Below, one piece after another: positions 1-9,610 of a stretch of 64,000 nucleotides of DNA (position 1 is the stretch's first letter; every line of letters begins with the position of its first letter). A program made the position numbers and the translations under genes. Under the pieces are notes generated by a model, which saw only the letters and a program-made list of their open reading frames with translations, searched no databases and was not told the origin of the DNA. Source of the stretch: Albidovulum marisflavi (GTDB lineage: Bacteria > Pseudomonadota > Alphaproteobacteria > Rhodobacterales > Rhodobacteraceae); NCBI RefSeq assembly GCF_025751435.1, contig NZ_JAOWKY010000001.1:673001-737000 (forward strand), written 5' to 3'.

Positions 1-2
1 GC

Positions 3-632
3 AAGGCGGTCAGGGACGGCACGCCCTTCGACACCTGGACATCGGGCGCGATCATCGTTGGCTACGCGATCCCGGGCTTTCTTTTCGCCGTCATGCTGAT
101 CGTCCTGTTCGCCGGCGGCAGCTACTGGCGCATCTTCCCGCTTCGGGGCCTGACCTCTGACAACTGGGAGGACCTGACCCTGATCGGCAAGGCGATCGAC
201 TATTTCTGGCACATCGCTCTGCCGGTCTTCGCCTCCACCATCTCGGGCTTCGCGACGCTCACGCTTCTGACCAAGAACAGCTTCCTGGACGAGATCAACA
301 AGCAGTACGTCCTGACGGCGCGCGCCAAGGGTCTGACCGAGGGCAGGGTGCTTTACGGTCACGTCTTCCGCAACGCGATGCTGATCGTGATCGCGGGCTT
401 CCCCGCGCTTTTCCTGGCGGTTCTGTTCGGCGGCGGCCTGCTGATCGAGATCATATTCTCGCTCGATGGGCTTGGGCGCATGGGGTATGAGGCCGCGCTG
501 CAACGCGACTACCCGGTCGTCTTCGGCACGCTTTACGCCTTTGGGTTGATGGGGCTCGTGATCGGGATCGTGTCGGACATGATGTATGTCTTCGTCGACC
601 CCCGGATCGACTTCGAGCGGAGGGTGGGCTGA
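3..632 (+). CDS. yejB: Oligopeptide ABC transporter permease YejB (5' truncated by window edge)
   Basis: Inner-membrane permease of a YejABEF-type peptide importer. The frame is already open at base 3 and continues past the first internal ATG (93), so the gene begins outside the window; about 209 C-terminal residues are visible. The part seen contains several hydrophobic segments and the binding-protein-dependent permease loop ([20 protein letters not shown], around 305-365), the EAA-type motif that contacts the ATPase. It overlaps yejE by one base, which indicates translational coupling. Family and operon order (B-E-F) are established for this transporter; the substrate (oligopeptides, microcin-C-like peptides) is inferred. 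Confidence 0.9.
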   Translation, partial: KAVRDGTPFDTWTSGAIIVGYAIPGFLFAVMLIVLFAGGSYWRIFPLRGLTSDNWEDLTLIGKAIDYFWHIALPVFASTISGFATLTLLTKNSFLDEINKQYVLTARAKGLTEGRVLYGHVFRNAMLIVIAGFPALFLAVLFGGGLLIEIIFSLDGLGRMGYEAALQRDYPVVFGTLYAFGLMGLVIGIVSDMMYVFVDPRIDFERRVG

Positions 633-1735
633 TGCGCCTTTCGCCGCTGAACCAGCGCCGCTGGCGCAACTTCAAGGCCAACCGCCGGGCCTTCTGGTCC
701 CTGTGGATCTTCGCCGCGCTGTTCGGGCTTTCGCTGTTTGCCGAGGTTCTGGCCAACGACAAGCCGATCGTCGTCAACTACCGGGGCGACCTGTTCTTCC
801 CGATCTACAAGTTCTATCCCGAAACCGCGTTTGGCGGCGACTTCAGGACCGAGGCGATCTACCGCGACCCCGAGGTGCAGTGCCTGATCAGAACCGGCGG
901 GATCGTCGATTGCTTCGATGATCCGGAGGGCGTGATGGAAGACGCCGCCGACGGCGAATTCGCGGGCGAGACGGTCGAAGCGGGCTGGATGATCTGGCCG
1001 CCGGTCCCCTACAGCTACAACACGATCAACAACGTGGGCACCGCGCCTTCGGCGCCCGACGGGGATCACTGGCTGGGCACGGACGACACCACCCGCGACG
1101 TGCTGGCGCGGATCATCTACGGGTTCCGCCTGTCGATCCTGTTCGCGATCATCGTCTCGGTCGGCGCAAGCGTGCTGGGCATCATGGCTGGCGCAGTGCA
1201 GGGGTATTTCGGCGGGCGCACCGACCTGATCTTCCAGCGTGTGATCGAGATCTGGGGCGGCACGCCCTCGCTCTATATCATCATCATCCTGTTCGCGATT
1301 CTTGGCCGAAGCTTCTGGCTGCTGGTGGCCGTCTCGATCCTTTTCGGCTGGCCCGCGCTGGTCGGCGTGGTCCGGGCCGAGTTTCTTCGCGCGCGCAACT
1401 TCGAATATGTCCGCGCGGCGCGTGCACTTGGCGTTCCCGACCGGGTGATCATGTTCCGCCACATCCTGCCCAATGCGATGGTCGCGACCGTCACGCTGCT
1501 GCCCTTCATCGTCACCGGCGCGATCGGGGGGCTGGCCTCGCTCGACTTCCTGGGCTTCGGCCTGCCGTCGTCCGCACCCTCGCTGGGCGAACTCAGCCTT
1601 CAGGCCAAGCAGAACCTGCAGGCGCCGTGGCTGGGCTTCACCGCGTTCTTCACCTTCGCCATCATGCTGTCGCTCCTGGTCTTCATCTTCGAAGGCGTCC
1701 GCGATGCCTTCGACCCGAGGAAGACCTTCCAATGA
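632..1735 (+). CDS. yejE: Oligopeptide ABC transporter permease YejE
   Basis: Second permease of the Yej importer, 367 aa. One N-terminal membrane segment (residues about 17-45) is followed by a roughly 110-residue periplasmic insertion, then five or so membrane helices with the EAA-type loop near ARNFEYVRAARALGVPDRVI (residues about 250-270). This N-terminal periplasmic extension is typical of the DppC/YejE subgroup. The start overlaps the yejB stop and the stop overlaps the yejF start (ATGA at 1732), so the three genes form one operon. Length and topology fit the family; no defect seen. Confidence 0.93.
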   Translation: MRLSPLNQRRWRNFKANRRAFWSLWIFAALFGLSLFAEVLANDKPIVVNYRGDLFFPIYKFYPETAFGGDFRTEAIYRDPEVQCLIRTGGIVDCFDDPEGVMEDAADGEFAGETVEAGWMIWPPVPYSYNTINNVGTAPSAPDGDHWLGTDDTTRDVLARIIYGFRLSILFAIIVSVGASVLGIMAGAVQGYFGGRTDLIFQRVIEIWGGTPSLYIIIILFAILGRSFWLLVAVSILFGWPALVGVVRAEFLRARNFEYVRAARALGVPDRVIMFRHILPNAMVATVTLLPFIVTGAIGGLASLDFLGFGLPSSAPSLGELSLQAKQNLQAPWLGFTAFFTFAIMLSLLVFIFEGVRDAFDPRKTFQ

Positions 1736-3318
1736 CCGAAGTGCTGAAGGTGCGCGACCTGTCCGTGCGGTTCCGCCAGGACGGCCGGATGATCGAGGCG
1801 GTGAAGGGCGTCAGCTTCGTCATTCGCAAGGGCGAAACCGTCGCGCTGGTCGGCGAAAGCGGTTCGGGCAAGTCCGTCACGGCGCTGTCTACGGTGGATT
1901 TGCTCAGCGGCAGCGCGACCATTTCCGGTTCCATCACCTATCTGGGGCAGGAAATGGTCGGCGCGCCCGAGCCGCTGCTGCGCAAGGTGCGCGGCAATGA
2001 CATCAGCTTCATCTTCCAGGAGCCGATGACATCGCTCAATCCGCTGCACACGCTGGAAAAGCAGATCGGGGAAAGCCTTCTTCTGCACCAGGGCCTGAGC
2101 GGTGCGCCGGCTGAGGCGCGCATGATCAAGCTTCTGGACGAAGTCGGCATCGACAATCCTGAAAGCCGGCTCAAGGACTACCCGCATCAGCTTTCGGGCG
2201 GGCAGCGTCAGCGCGTGATGATTGCCATGGCGCTGGCCAACGGGCCGGAGCTGCTGATCGCGGATGAACCCACGACCGCGCTGGACGTGACGATCCAGGC
2301 GCAGATACTCGAGCTTCTGGCGGATCTGAAACGCAAGGAGGGGCTGAGCCTTCTGTTCATCTCGCACGACCTGAACATCGTGCGGCGCATCGCCGACCGC
2401 GTCTGCGTGATGCAGGGCGGCGAGATCGTGGAGCAGGGGCCGGTGGCGGACATCTTCGCCAGCCCCCAGCATCCCTACACGCGAAAGCTGCTTGCCGCCG
2501 AACCGAAGGGCCGCCCGGACCCGGTCCCCGAGGGCGCGGAAGAGATCATCCGGACCGAGGGGCTGCGCGTCTGGTTCCCGATCCAGCGCGGGTTCCTGCG
2601 CCGGACCGTGGGCCACGTCAAGGCGGTCAATGACGCGACGATTTCCGTGCGCGCGGGGGAAACGCTGGGTATCGTCGGTGAAAGCGGATCGGGCAAGACC
2701 ACGCTGGCGCTTGGCATCATGCGGCTGATCCAGGCCGACGGGCCGGTGATCTACCAGGGCCGGGACATTTCCGGCTGGAAGGCGGGCGAACTGCGGCGTC
2801 TGAGGCGTGACATGCAGATCGTGTTTCAGGATCCGTTCGGCAGCCTCAGCCCGCGCATGACCGCGGAAGAGATAATCGCCGAAGGCCTGGGCGTGCACGG
2901 GGTCGAGCCCGGCCGCAACCGGACCGAGATGGTCGCCGAGATCATGTCCGAAGTCGGGTTGGATCCCGCTACCATGGGGCGTTACCCGCACGAGTTTTCC
3001 GGCGGGCAGCGTCAAAGGATCGCCATCGCGCGGGCGATGATCCTGCGTCCAAAGGTGGTGGTGCTGGACGAGCCGACCTCGGCGCTGGACATGACCGTGC
3101 AGGTGCAGATCGTCGAATTGTTGCGCGCCTTGCAGCGGAAATACGGGCTGGCCTATCTGTTCATCAGCCACGATCTGCGCGTCGTGCGTGCGCTATCGCA
3201 CAAGATCATCGTCATGCGGCGCGGCGATATCGTCGAATCCGGCACCGGCGACAAGATATTCGAAAGACCCGAGACGGAATATACGCGCGAACTTATGGCG
3301 GCCGCGTTCGGGGGCTGA
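1732..3318 (+). CDS. yejF: Oligopeptide ABC transporter ATP-binding protein YejF (two NBDs fused)
   Basis: Cytoplasmic ATPase subunit, 528 aa, with two complete nucleotide-binding domains in tandem. NBD1 has Walker A GESGSGKS (about residues 43-50), signature LSGGQRQR and Walker [12 protein letters not shown]2 has GESGSGKT, signature FSGGQRQR and VVVLDEPT, each followed by an ISHDL switch region. I chose the ATG at 1732, which overlaps the yejE stop as ATGA; the longer open frame from 1627 has no family similarity. Each NBD carries an oligopeptide_CTP-like tail ([18 protein letters not shown]). Powers the YejB/YejE channel. Confidence 0.95.
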   Translation: MTEVLKVRDLSVRFRQDGRMIEAVKGVSFVIRKGETVALVGESGSGKSVTALSTVDLLSGSATISGSITYLGQEMVGAPEPLLRKVRGNDISFIFQEPMTSLNPLHTLEKQIGESLLLHQGLSGAPAEARMIKLLDEVGIDNPESRLKDYPHQLSGGQRQRVMIAMALANGPELLIADEPTTALDVTIQAQILELLADLKRKEGLSLLFISHDLNIVRRIADRVCVMQGGEIVEQGPVADIFASPQHPYTRKLLAAEPKGRPDPVPEGAEEIIRTEGLRVWFPIQRGFLRRTVGHVKAVNDATISVRAGETLGIVGESGSGKTTLALGIMRLIQADGPVIYQGRDISGWKAGELRRLRRDMQIVFQDPFGSLSPRMTAEEIIAEGLGVHGVEPGRNRTEMVAEIMSEVGLDPATMGRYPHEFSGGQRQRIAIARAMILRPKVVVLDEPTSALDMTVQVQIVELLRALQRKYGLAYLFISHDLRVVRALSHKIIVMRRGDIVESGTGDKIFERPETEYTRELMAAAFGG

Positions 3319-3323
3319 TCCCC

Positions 3324-4553
3324 TTGAGGATCCTTTTCATCCACCAGAACTTTCCGGGGCAGTTCCTGCACCTGGCCCCGGCACTTGCCGGGCGGGGGCA
3401 CGATGTGCTGGCGCTGACGGATGCGGGCAACACCCGCCCGCGAATCGTCCGGACCCTCTGCTATCCCAGCCCGGACCGACCGGAGGTTTCGGGATTGGCG
3501 CGCACCTATGCCCGCGCATGTGACCGCGGGCTTCGGGTCGCGCGCGCCTGCGCGGCGCTGGACGCGCGGGGCTACAGGCCGGACGTGATCTTCGCCCACG
3601 GCGGGTGGGGGGAGCCGTTGTTCCTGCGCGACGTCTGGCCCGGCGTCCGCATCCTGACATATGCGGAATTCCTTTACCGTTCGACGGGACTCGATGCCGG
3701 GTTCGATGCCGAATTCCAGACCGCCGACCTGTCCGCGCGCAACGCCACCACGGCGCGCAAGGCGCATCTTCTTATGGCGTTGCAGGACGCCGACGCCGCG
3801 GTGTCGCCCACCGAATTTCAGGCATCGACTTTCCCGAAACCCTTGCGATCGCGGATCACGGTGATCCATGACGGCGTGGACACGGATGTTCTGCGGCCGG
3901 ACCCCGGTGCGCGGTTCGACCTGCCCGGCGGTCGCGTCTTGCGTCCAGGGGATGAGGTGCTGAGCCTCGTCGCGCGAAAGCTGGAGCCCTACAGGGGATA
4001 CCATGTGTTCATGCGGGCGCTGCCCGCTGTCATGGCCGCGCGGCCCGAGGCGCAGGTCGTCATCGTCGGCGCCGAGGGGCAAAGCTATGGCGGCCCGCCC
4101 GCGACTGGAACATGGAAGGACCGGTTCCTGGCTGAGGTTCGGGATCGGATCGACCCGTCGCGCCTGCATTTCGCGGGACGGATCCCCTATCCGAAATTCA
4201 CGGCGCTGATGCAGGTCACGCGGGCCCATGCCTACCTCACCTATCCCTTCGTCCTGTCGTGGTCGATGATCGAGGCGATGGCGGCCGGCGCGCTTGTCGT
4301 CGGCTCTGCGACCCCCCCGGTCGAAGAGGTGATCCGCAACGACGTCAACGGGAGGCTGGTGCCGTTCTTCGATGTCGAAGGCTGGTCGCGAAGCCTGATC
4401 TCGGCTCTGGCTGATCCGGCCGGGCATCTGCCCCTGCGCCGGGCCGCGCGGGAAACGGCGGTTGCCAGGTTCGATCTGAGGACCGTGTGCCTGCCCCGGC
4501 TGGTTGCGTTCGTCGAGGGCGCAAATCGACCGGCGCGAGAGCAGGAATATTGA
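3324..4553 (+). CDS. Glycosyltransferase family 4 (GT-B fold), acceptor unknown
   Basis: Predicted retaining glycosyltransferase of 409 aa using a TTG start at 3324, five bases after yejF. The N-terminal domain opens with MRILFIHQNFPGQF, the usual first Rossmann strand and donor loop. The C-terminal domain has VARKLEPYRGYHVFMRAL (about residues 215-232) and the sugar-nucleotide-binding region SWSMIEAMAAGALVVGS followed by VEEVIRNDVNGRLVPFFD, the GT4 E-x7-E-like element. Substrate and acceptor cannot be read from sequence; exopolysaccharide or LPS decoration is a guess. Close spacing suggests co-transcription with yej, although no functional link is obvious. Confidence 0.82.
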   Translation: MRILFIHQNFPGQFLHLAPALAGRGHDVLALTDAGNTRPRIVRTLCYPSPDRPEVSGLARTYARACDRGLRVARACAALDARGYRPDVIFAHGGWGEPLFLRDVWPGVRILTYAEFLYRSTGLDAGFDAEFQTADLSARNATTARKAHLLMALQDADAAVSPTEFQASTFPKPLRSRITVIHDGVDTDVLRPDPGARFDLPGGRVLRPGDEVLSLVARKLEPYRGYHVFMRALPAVMAARPEAQVVIVGAEGQSYGGPPATGTWKDRFLAEVRDRIDPSRLHFAGRIPYPKFTALMQVTRAHAYLTYPFVLSWSMIEAMAAGALVVGSATPPVEEVIRNDVNGRLVPFFDVEGWSRSLISALADPAGHLPLRRAARETAVARFDLRTVCLPRLVAFVEGANRPAREQEY

Positions 4554-4593
4554 TTGCCCTTGCACCGGCCGATCGCGGCTGCGTCGCGCCTGG

Positions 4594-5949
4594 TCAGACG
4601 GCCGAACTGTGACCGGCCTTGGAAAGGTCGTAGGCGTCGAAGGCGCGGGCGATCATCCGGGTCAGCGGGCGCGCGCGTTCGGGTATCGCAAAGCCGGCAT
4701 CGTTGACCTCGACCATGCCTCCGAATTCGTTTGCGGGCGCAGAGAAGAGCTGCGCAAGTCTTTCCGGGCTGGTGCCGAAACGGCCGCAGATTTCCCGGCT
4801 GTCGATTCGGAAATCGCACATGAGCGCTTCGATCATGCGGGCGCGCAGCAGATCCTCGCGGTCAAAGGCGTGCCCTTTCGCGGTTGCGAATTGGCCGGCG
4901 CGGATCGCCTTGATATATGCCGACGTCGAGGGCGCGTTCTGGGCGTATCCCTGCGGCATCCGGGAGATCGCCGAGGCGCCCAGGCCGATCAGCGCTTCCG
5001 CAGTGTCGTCGGTATAGCCCTGGAAGTTGCGGTGAAGCCTGCCCTCGCGCGCGGCGACCGCCAGACCGTCATCGGGTTTGGCGAAGTGGTCGATGCCGAT
5101 TTCCTCGTAACCGGCCTCGAGGAACAGATCCCGCGCGGTTTCGAAAAGGCCCAGCCTTTCCTCGGGCTTGGGCATGGCGTCGGACGGAATCATCACCTGG
5201 CGGCGCGCCATCCAGGGCACATGCGCATAGCCGTAAAGGGCGACCCGGTCGGGCGAAAGCGACAGGAGCTTGCGCACACTGTCGTTGATCCGCTCGTCGG
5301 ACTGGTGCGGCAGGCCATACAGGATATCCGCGTTCAGGGACCGGATGCCGCGCGCCCGTATCATCTCGGCGGCCCGTTTCGTGATCTCGTAGCTCTGGTC
5401 GCGCCCGATGGTCTTCTGAATCAGCGGATCGAAGTCCTGCACCCCGATCGAGGCCCGGTTCATGCCCGCCGCAGACAGGGCGTCGAGGCGCGCGTCGTCG
5501 ATCTCGTTCGGATCGATCTCGACCGAAAACTCCGCGTCCTCGCCCAACGGAGCGACCTCGAAGATCGCCCTGGAAAGCGATTCGATCTCATCGGCGGGCA
5601 AGAGCGTGGGCGTTCCCCCGCCCCAATGCAGCCGCGACAGCGTGACGCCGCCGGGCAGCTGCGCCTTCAGAAGTTGCAGTTCGGCGCGCAAAACCTCGGC
5701 GTAGGCCCGCACCGGCTCTTCCGATCGTGTGCCCTGGGTGCGGCAGGCGCAAAACCAGCAAAGCCTGCGACAGAAAGGCACATGAAGATAAAGCGAGATT
5801 CGCGAGCCTTCCGGGATCGCCCCGATCCAGTCGGAAAAATCTTTGGGTGTCACCGCATTAGAAAAATGCGGCGCGGTCGGATAGCTGGTGTAGCGGGGCA
5901 CGCGCGCATCGAAAAGACCGAGCCGCGCAAGTTCGGAAATGGGTTTCAT
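4594..5949 (-). CDS. hemN: Oxygen-independent coproporphyrinogen III oxidase (radical SAM)
   Basis: 451 aa, converts coproporphyrinogen III to protoporphyrinogen IX without oxygen in haem (and possibly bacteriochlorophyll) synthesis. The radical-SAM cluster motif C-x3-C-x2-C is visible in PFCRRLCWFCAC (residues about 57-68), followed by the glycine-rich SAM motif LHWGGGTPTLL (about 107-117). Length matches the HemN family rather than the shorter HemW. It is convergent with the glycosyltransferase and divergent from fnrL. The intergenic FNR box at 5985-5998 lies 36 bases upstream of its start, so anaerobic induction by FnrL is very likely. The aerobic counterpart hemF lies at 22 kb. Confidence 0.95.
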   Translation of the reverse strand: MKPISELARLGLFDARVPRYTSYPTAPHFSNAVTPKDFSDWIGAIPEGSRISLYLHVPFCRRLCWFCACRTQGTRSEEPVRAYAEVLRAELQLLKAQLPGGVTLSRLHWGGGTPTLLPADEIESLSRAIFEVAPLGEDAEFSVEIDPNEIDDARLDALSAAGMNRASIGVQDFDPLIQKTIGRDQSYEITKRAAEMIRARGIRSLNADILYGLPHQSDERINDSVRKLLSLSPDRVALYGYAHVPWMARRQVMIPSDAMPKPEERLGLFETARDLFLEAGYEEIGIDHFAKPDDGLAVAAREGRLHRNFQGYTDDTAEALIGLGASAISRMPQGYAQNAPSTSAYIKAIRAGQFATAKGHAFDREDLLRARMIEALMCDFRIDSREICGRFGTSPERLAQLFSAPANEFGGMVEVNDAGFAIPERARPLTRMIARAFDAYDLSKAGHSSAV

Positions 5950-5984
5950 GTCCCCACGGTTAGGCGCTATGATGCCCGCAATCC

Positions 5985-5998
5985 TTGACGCAGATCAA
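5985..5998. promoter_or_regulatory. FNR box between hemN and fnrL
   Basis: TTGACGCAGATCAA matches the FNR consensus TTGAT-N4-ATCAA with one deviation. It sits between the divergent hemN start (5949) and the fnrL start (6015), so it could serve hemN activation and fnrL autoregulation. The identical 14-mer occurs again upstream of ccoN. Confidence 0.85.
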
Positions 5999-6014
5999 AG
6001 ATACGCGCGAACAC

Positions 6015-6761
6015 ATGAGCCTTCACCAGATACCGAACGTCGCGCCCCAGTGCGGCGACTGTCCCATCAGGCATCGCGCGGTTTGTGCCCGCTGCGAGGT
6101 TGACGAACTCGCCCAACTCGACTCGATCAAGTACTATCGAAGCTTCGATCCCGGCCAGACCGTCGTCTGGGCGGGGGACCGTATGGATTTCGTGGCCTCT
6201 GTCGTCACCGGCGTCGCCACGCTGACCCAGACGCTCGAGGATGGCCGGACGCAGATGGTCGGGTTGCTGCTGCCCTCGGATTTCGTGGGCCGCCCTGGGC
6301 GCGCGAACGCGCCCTACAACGTGACGGCGACCACCGACCTTCTGATGTGCTGTTTCCGCAAGAAGCCGTTCGAGGATCTGATGGGCAAGACGCCCCACAT
6401 CGCGCAACGGCTTCTGGAAATGACTTTGGACGAACTGGACGCGGCGCGGGAATGGATGCTGCTTCTGGGGCGCAAGACGGCGCGCGAAAAAATCGCGAGC
6501 CTTCTGGCGATCGTCGCGCGGCGCGACGCCAGCCTGAACCTGCGGGCAACTTCGGGCCGTATGGTCTTCGACCTGGCGCTGACGCGCGAGGCGATGGCAG
6601 ATTACCTTGGGCTCACGCTTGAAACCGTCAGCCGGCAGATGTCCGCGCTCAAGCGTGACGGCGTGATCGAACTTGAGGGCAAGCGCCACGTCATCGTTCC
6701 CGACTATGACATCCTTCTGGACGAAGCGGGCGACGACTCGGATGGCGGTTACCTGACCTGA
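6015..6761 (+). CDS. fnrL: Crp/Fnr-family oxygen-sensing regulator FnrL
   Basis: 248 aa transcription factor. The N-terminal cysteines in CGDCPIRHRAVCARC (residues about 12-26) plus the absence of a further N-terminal extension fit the FnrL/FixK-type [4Fe-4S] oxygen sensor. A cyclic-nucleotide-binding-fold domain follows (about 40-140), and the C-terminal helix-turn-helix reads LTREAMADYLGLTLETVSRQ with the FNR-type E-x2-SR recognition helix that reads TTGAT. I start at ATG 6015, because the upstream TTG (5985) is itself the first base triplet of an FNR box. The neighbours hemN, usp and cco are classic FnrL targets, which supports the assignment. Confidence 0.93.
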   Translation: MSLHQIPNVAPQCGDCPIRHRAVCARCEVDELAQLDSIKYYRSFDPGQTVVWAGDRMDFVASVVTGVATLTQTLEDGRTQMVGLLLPSDFVGRPGRANAPYNVTATTDLLMCCFRKKPFEDLMGKTPHIAQRLLEMTLDELDAAREWMLLLGRKTAREKIASLLAIVARRDASLNLRATSGRMVFDLALTREAMADYLGLTLETVSRQMSALKRDGVIELEGKRHVIVPDYDILLDEAGDDSDGGYLT

Positions 6762-6769
6762 CGGCGCAA

Positions 6770-6789
6770 CGCGGCACCCGAATGCCGCG
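6770..6789. terminator. Hairpin between convergent fnrL and usp genes
   Basis: CGCGGCA and TGCCGCG form a perfect 7-bp stem with a 6-base loop, nine bases after the fnrL stop and between two convergent genes. There is no T-run, so terminator function is only plausible. Confidence 0.4.
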
Positions 6790-6824
6790 AAGCGTGGCGC
6801 CGCAACGGGCCGCGCCCAAAATGT

Positions 6825-7664
6825 TCAGTGCGCCATCAGGACCGGCAACTCCGCGACCTCAAGCATGTCGCGGGTCGCGCCGCCCAGGATCGCCTCGCGG
6901 AAGCGCGAATGCCCGTAGCCGCCCATGACGATCATGTCGGCGTCGATGTCGCGGGCGTGTCGGCACAGGACTTCGGATACGCGCGGTAGCGTCTTGGCCA
7001 GGACCGAAACCTCGGTCTTCACGCCATGGCGGGCAAGGAACTGCGACAGAAGCCCCCCGGCATCGGACCTTTCGGGGCCATGGCTGGGCGGGTCGATGAC
7101 GGTTATGTCGACGATCGAAGCCGCCTTGAGGATCGGAAGCGCCGCGCGTATCGCGATCAGCGCCTCATCACTCTGGTTCCAGGCGATGACGACGCGCTTG
7201 GGCGTGCTGGGCTTCAGCCCGCTTGCCGGCAGCACCAGGACAGGGCTTCGTCCGTCGAAAAGTGCCGCCTCAAGCACCGCTTCGAGATCGTGATTGTCCT
7301 TGCCGCCGTAGGGCTTGGGCAGCACGACCAGATCGGAGAACCGGGCCTGGACCGCCACCGGTTCGGTCAGGGTCGCGATCTGCGTGACGACGGTTTCGAT
7401 TGCCCAGCGGACGTCTTCCGACGTCATGCGCGCACGCACGGCCGCTTCGATATCCGCCGCTTCGGCGCGGGCGTACTCGAAGGTTTCCTGATGGATCGCC
7501 GCGGTCGCGCCCGCGTAATAATATCCGGTCTGCGTGCGATCTATGCCAAGGCAAAGGATATCGAGATGCGCATCCTCGCGCCGCGCAAGCGCGATGGCCG
7601 CATCCATCTGGGCCGCCGAAAGCTGCGGATCGGTGACGATGGTAAGGATCGATTTGTAGCCCAT
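6825..7664 (-). CDS. Universal stress protein with two tandem Usp domains
   Basis: 279 aa. The first domain starts MGYKSILTIVTDPQ and the second begins near residue 152 with PKRVVIAWNQSDEA; both are characteristic UspA first strands. The second domain ends MIVMGGYGHSRFREAILGG, the ATP-binding G-x2-G-x9-G(S/T)-like signature. Divergent from ccoN, with a consensus FNR box (7723-7736) 58 bases upstream of its start, so low-oxygen induction is expected. In related phototrophs an Usp gene in this position is associated with the cco locus. Biochemical role unknown; probably ATP-binding stress or redox adaptation. Confidence 0.88.
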   Translation of the reverse strand: MGYKSILTIVTDPQLSAAQMDAAIALARREDAHLDILCLGIDRTQTGYYYAGATAAIHQETFEYARAEAADIEAAVRARMTSEDVRWAIETVVTQIATLTEPVAVQARFSDLVVLPKPYGGKDNHDLEAVLEAALFDGRSPVLVLPASGLKPSTPKRVVIAWNQSDEALIAIRAALPILKAASIVDITVIDPPSHGPERSDAGGLLSQFLARHGVKTEVSVLAKTLPRVSEVLCRHARDIDADMIVMGGYGHSRFREAILGGATRDMLEVAELPVLMAH

Positions 7665-7722
7665 GTCCGGCCTCCCGTGAGCGAATATGCCGCCAACCTA
7701 GGCAAGCCTATCCTGCATCGCC

Positions 7723-7736
7723 TTGATTCGGATCAA
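7723..7736. promoter_or_regulatory. Consensus FNR box, usp-proximal
   Basis: TTGATTCGGATCAA is an exact TTGAT-N4-ATCAA palindrome. It lies 58 bases from the usp start and 259 bases from ccoN, so it most likely controls usp. It is one of two FNR boxes in the 331-base usp-ccoN intergenic region (7665-7995), which otherwise shows no gene. Confidence 0.88.
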
Positions 7737-7888
7737 TACAATCGATCGCGGCAGAACCCCAACGTCAGGGCCCTGGCGCCTGTTCCGGCACGATCGCGGC
7801 ACGCAGCTCTGCCTTGTCAGGCTTGGCCTTGCCGCCTCCGTGTTTGCCGTGCAACCGTTGCGTCTGACGAAAAGCCGGTCACGGACAT

Positions 7889-7902
7889 TTGACGCAGATC
7901 AA
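7889..7902. promoter_or_regulatory. FNR box upstream of ccoN
   Basis: TTGACGCAGATCAA, identical to the hemN/fnrL box, lies 93 bases before the ccoN start. This places the expected class II promoter start about 50 bases before the ATG. It should make the cbb3 operon FnrL-activated. Confidence 0.87.
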
Positions 7903-7995
7903 GGTAAGCTGACCTCCGCCGGGTCAAATGACCGGCATCCGGAAACCGTCCGACTGCGCGAGTCGGACGGGCATGGATGAACGAAGGGACATAGC

Positions 7996-9597
7996 ATGTG
8001 GGATTACATCAAGCTCGCCGTGCTTGGCGCCATCGCGGTTTTCGCCGCGATCGCTGCCAACTACGCGCGCGATCTGGCATACATGGTCAACGCGTTGACC
8101 GTGATGCTGGCTGCGGCCATCACATTCGTATGGGTTCTGCGTCGTATCGATACGCCGCGGCCCCAGGATTCAAACGAATATCTTGACGGCGTCGTGCGCG
8201 CCGGGGTTATCGCGACCGCCTTCTGGGGCGTCGTGGGCTTTCTGGTGGGCGTGACCGTCGCCTTTCAGCTGGCATTTCCGGCGCTGAACCTGTCGGAACT
8301 GGCGCATGGTTACCTGAACTTCGGCAAGCTCAGACCGCTGCACACTTCGGCGGTGATCTTCGCCTTTGGCGGTAACGCGCTGATCATGTCCTCATTCTAT
8401 GTCGTCCAGCGGACCTCGGCTGCGCGTCTATGGGGCGGCAACCTGGCCTGGTTCGTGTTCTGGGGCTACCAGCTGGTCATCGTGCTTGCGGCGACTGGCT
8501 ACATCCTCGGCGCGACCCAGTCCAAGGAATACGCAGAACCCGAATGGTACGTCGACTGGTGGCTGACCATCGTCTGGGTCGCCTACCTGGCCGTGTTTCT
8601 CGGCACGATCATCAAGCGCAAGGAACCCCACATCTACGTGGCCAACTGGTTCTACCTTTCGTTCATCGTGACGATCGCGATGCTTCACGTCGTCAACAAC
8701 CTTGCCATTCCGGTTTCTGTCTTCGGCTCGAAGTCCGTGCAGGTCTTTGCGGGCGTGCAGGACGCGATGACGCAATGGTGGTACGGCCACAACGCGGTGG
8801 GCTTCTTCCTGACCGCGGGCTTCCTGGGCATGATGTACTACTTCGTCCCGAAGCAGGCCGAACGTCCGGTGTTCAGCTACAAGCTGTCGATCATCCACTT
8901 CTGGGCGCTGATCTTCCTTTATATCTGGGCCGGTCCGCACCACCTGCACTACACCGCGCTGCCCGAATGGGCCTCGACCCTGGGCATGGTGTTCTCGATC
9001 ATCCTGTGGATGCCTTCGTGGGGCGGCATGATCAACGGCCTGATGACGCTCTCGGGCGCCTGGGACAAGATCCGCACCGACCCGGTGATCCGCATGATGG
9101 TGATCTCGATCGGCTTCTACGGCATGTCGACCTTCGAGGGTCCGATGATGTCGATCAAGGCGGTGAACTCCCTGTCGCACTACACCGACTGGACCATCGG
9201 CCACGTCCACTCTGGCGCGCTTGGCTGGAACGGCATGATCACCTTCGGCGCGCTCTACTTCCTGGTGCCGCGTCTTTGGAACCGTGGCGGACTCTACAGC
9301 CTCAAGCTCGTGTCCTGGCACTTCTGGCTGGCAACGATCGGCATCGTGCTCTACGCCGCCTCGATGTGGGTGACGGGAATCATGGAAGGCCTGATGTGGC
9401 GTGAAGTGGACGCGAACGGCTTCCTCGTGAACGCCTTTGCCGACACCGTTTCCGCGAAGTTCCCGATGTACGTCGTGCGGGGTCTGGGCGGGGTTATGTA
9501 CCTGACCGGTGCGATCATCATGGTCTACAACCTCTGGGCAACCGTCGCAAAGCAGTCGGCCACGGCCACTGCTAGCGCCGCGGTCCCGGCCGAATGA
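7996..9597 (+). CDS. ccoN: cbb3-type cytochrome c oxidase subunit I
   Basis: 533 aa, catalytic membrane subunit that reduces O2 at a haem b3-CuB centre with high oxygen affinity. About twelve membrane helices are seen. Metal-ligand regions are present: [14 protein letters not shown] (low-spin haem His), [15 protein letters not shown] (CuB His and the cross-linked Tyr region), [12 protein letters not shown] (the HH CuB pair) and [13 protein letters not shown] (haem ligands). ATG 7996 has AAGGGA eight bases upstream. First gene of ccoNOQP; FNR-controlled. Length is somewhat longer than the roughly 480 aa minimum because of an N-terminal helix pair, which is normal in this group. Confidence 0.97.
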   Translation: MWDYIKLAVLGAIAVFAAIAANYARDLAYMVNALTVMLAAAITFVWVLRRIDTPRPQDSNEYLDGVVRAGVIATAFWGVVGFLVGVTVAFQLAFPALNLSELAHGYLNFGKLRPLHTSAVIFAFGGNALIMSSFYVVQRTSAARLWGGNLAWFVFWGYQLVIVLAATGYILGATQSKEYAEPEWYVDWWLTIVWVAYLAVFLGTIIKRKEPHIYVANWFYLSFIVTIAMLHVVNNLAIPVSVFGSKSVQVFAGVQDAMTQWWYGHNAVGFFLTAGFLGMMYYFVPKQAERPVFSYKLSIIHFWALIFLYIWAGPHHLHYTALPEWASTLGMVFSIILWMPSWGGMINGLMTLSGAWDKIRTDPVIRMMVISIGFYGMSTFEGPMMSIKAVNSLSHYTDWTIGHVHSGALGWNGMITFGALYFLVPRLWNRGGLYSLKLVSWHFWLATIGIVLYAASMWVTGIMEGLMWREVDANGFLVNAFADTVSAKFPMYVVRGLGGVMYLTGAIIMVYNLWATVAKQSATATASAAVPAE

Positions 9598-9610
9598 GAG
9601 GGGGCCAGAA

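Noticed and set aside
533-1732. Long minus-strand open frame opposite yejE
   Set aside because: Arg/Asp/His/Gln-rich composition without any domain; it is the antisense of a GC-rich gene whose own protein is clearly an ABC permease.
5985-6014. TTG start giving FnrL ten extra residues
   Set aside because: These bases are the FNR box; the ATG at 6015 gives the normal N-terminus.
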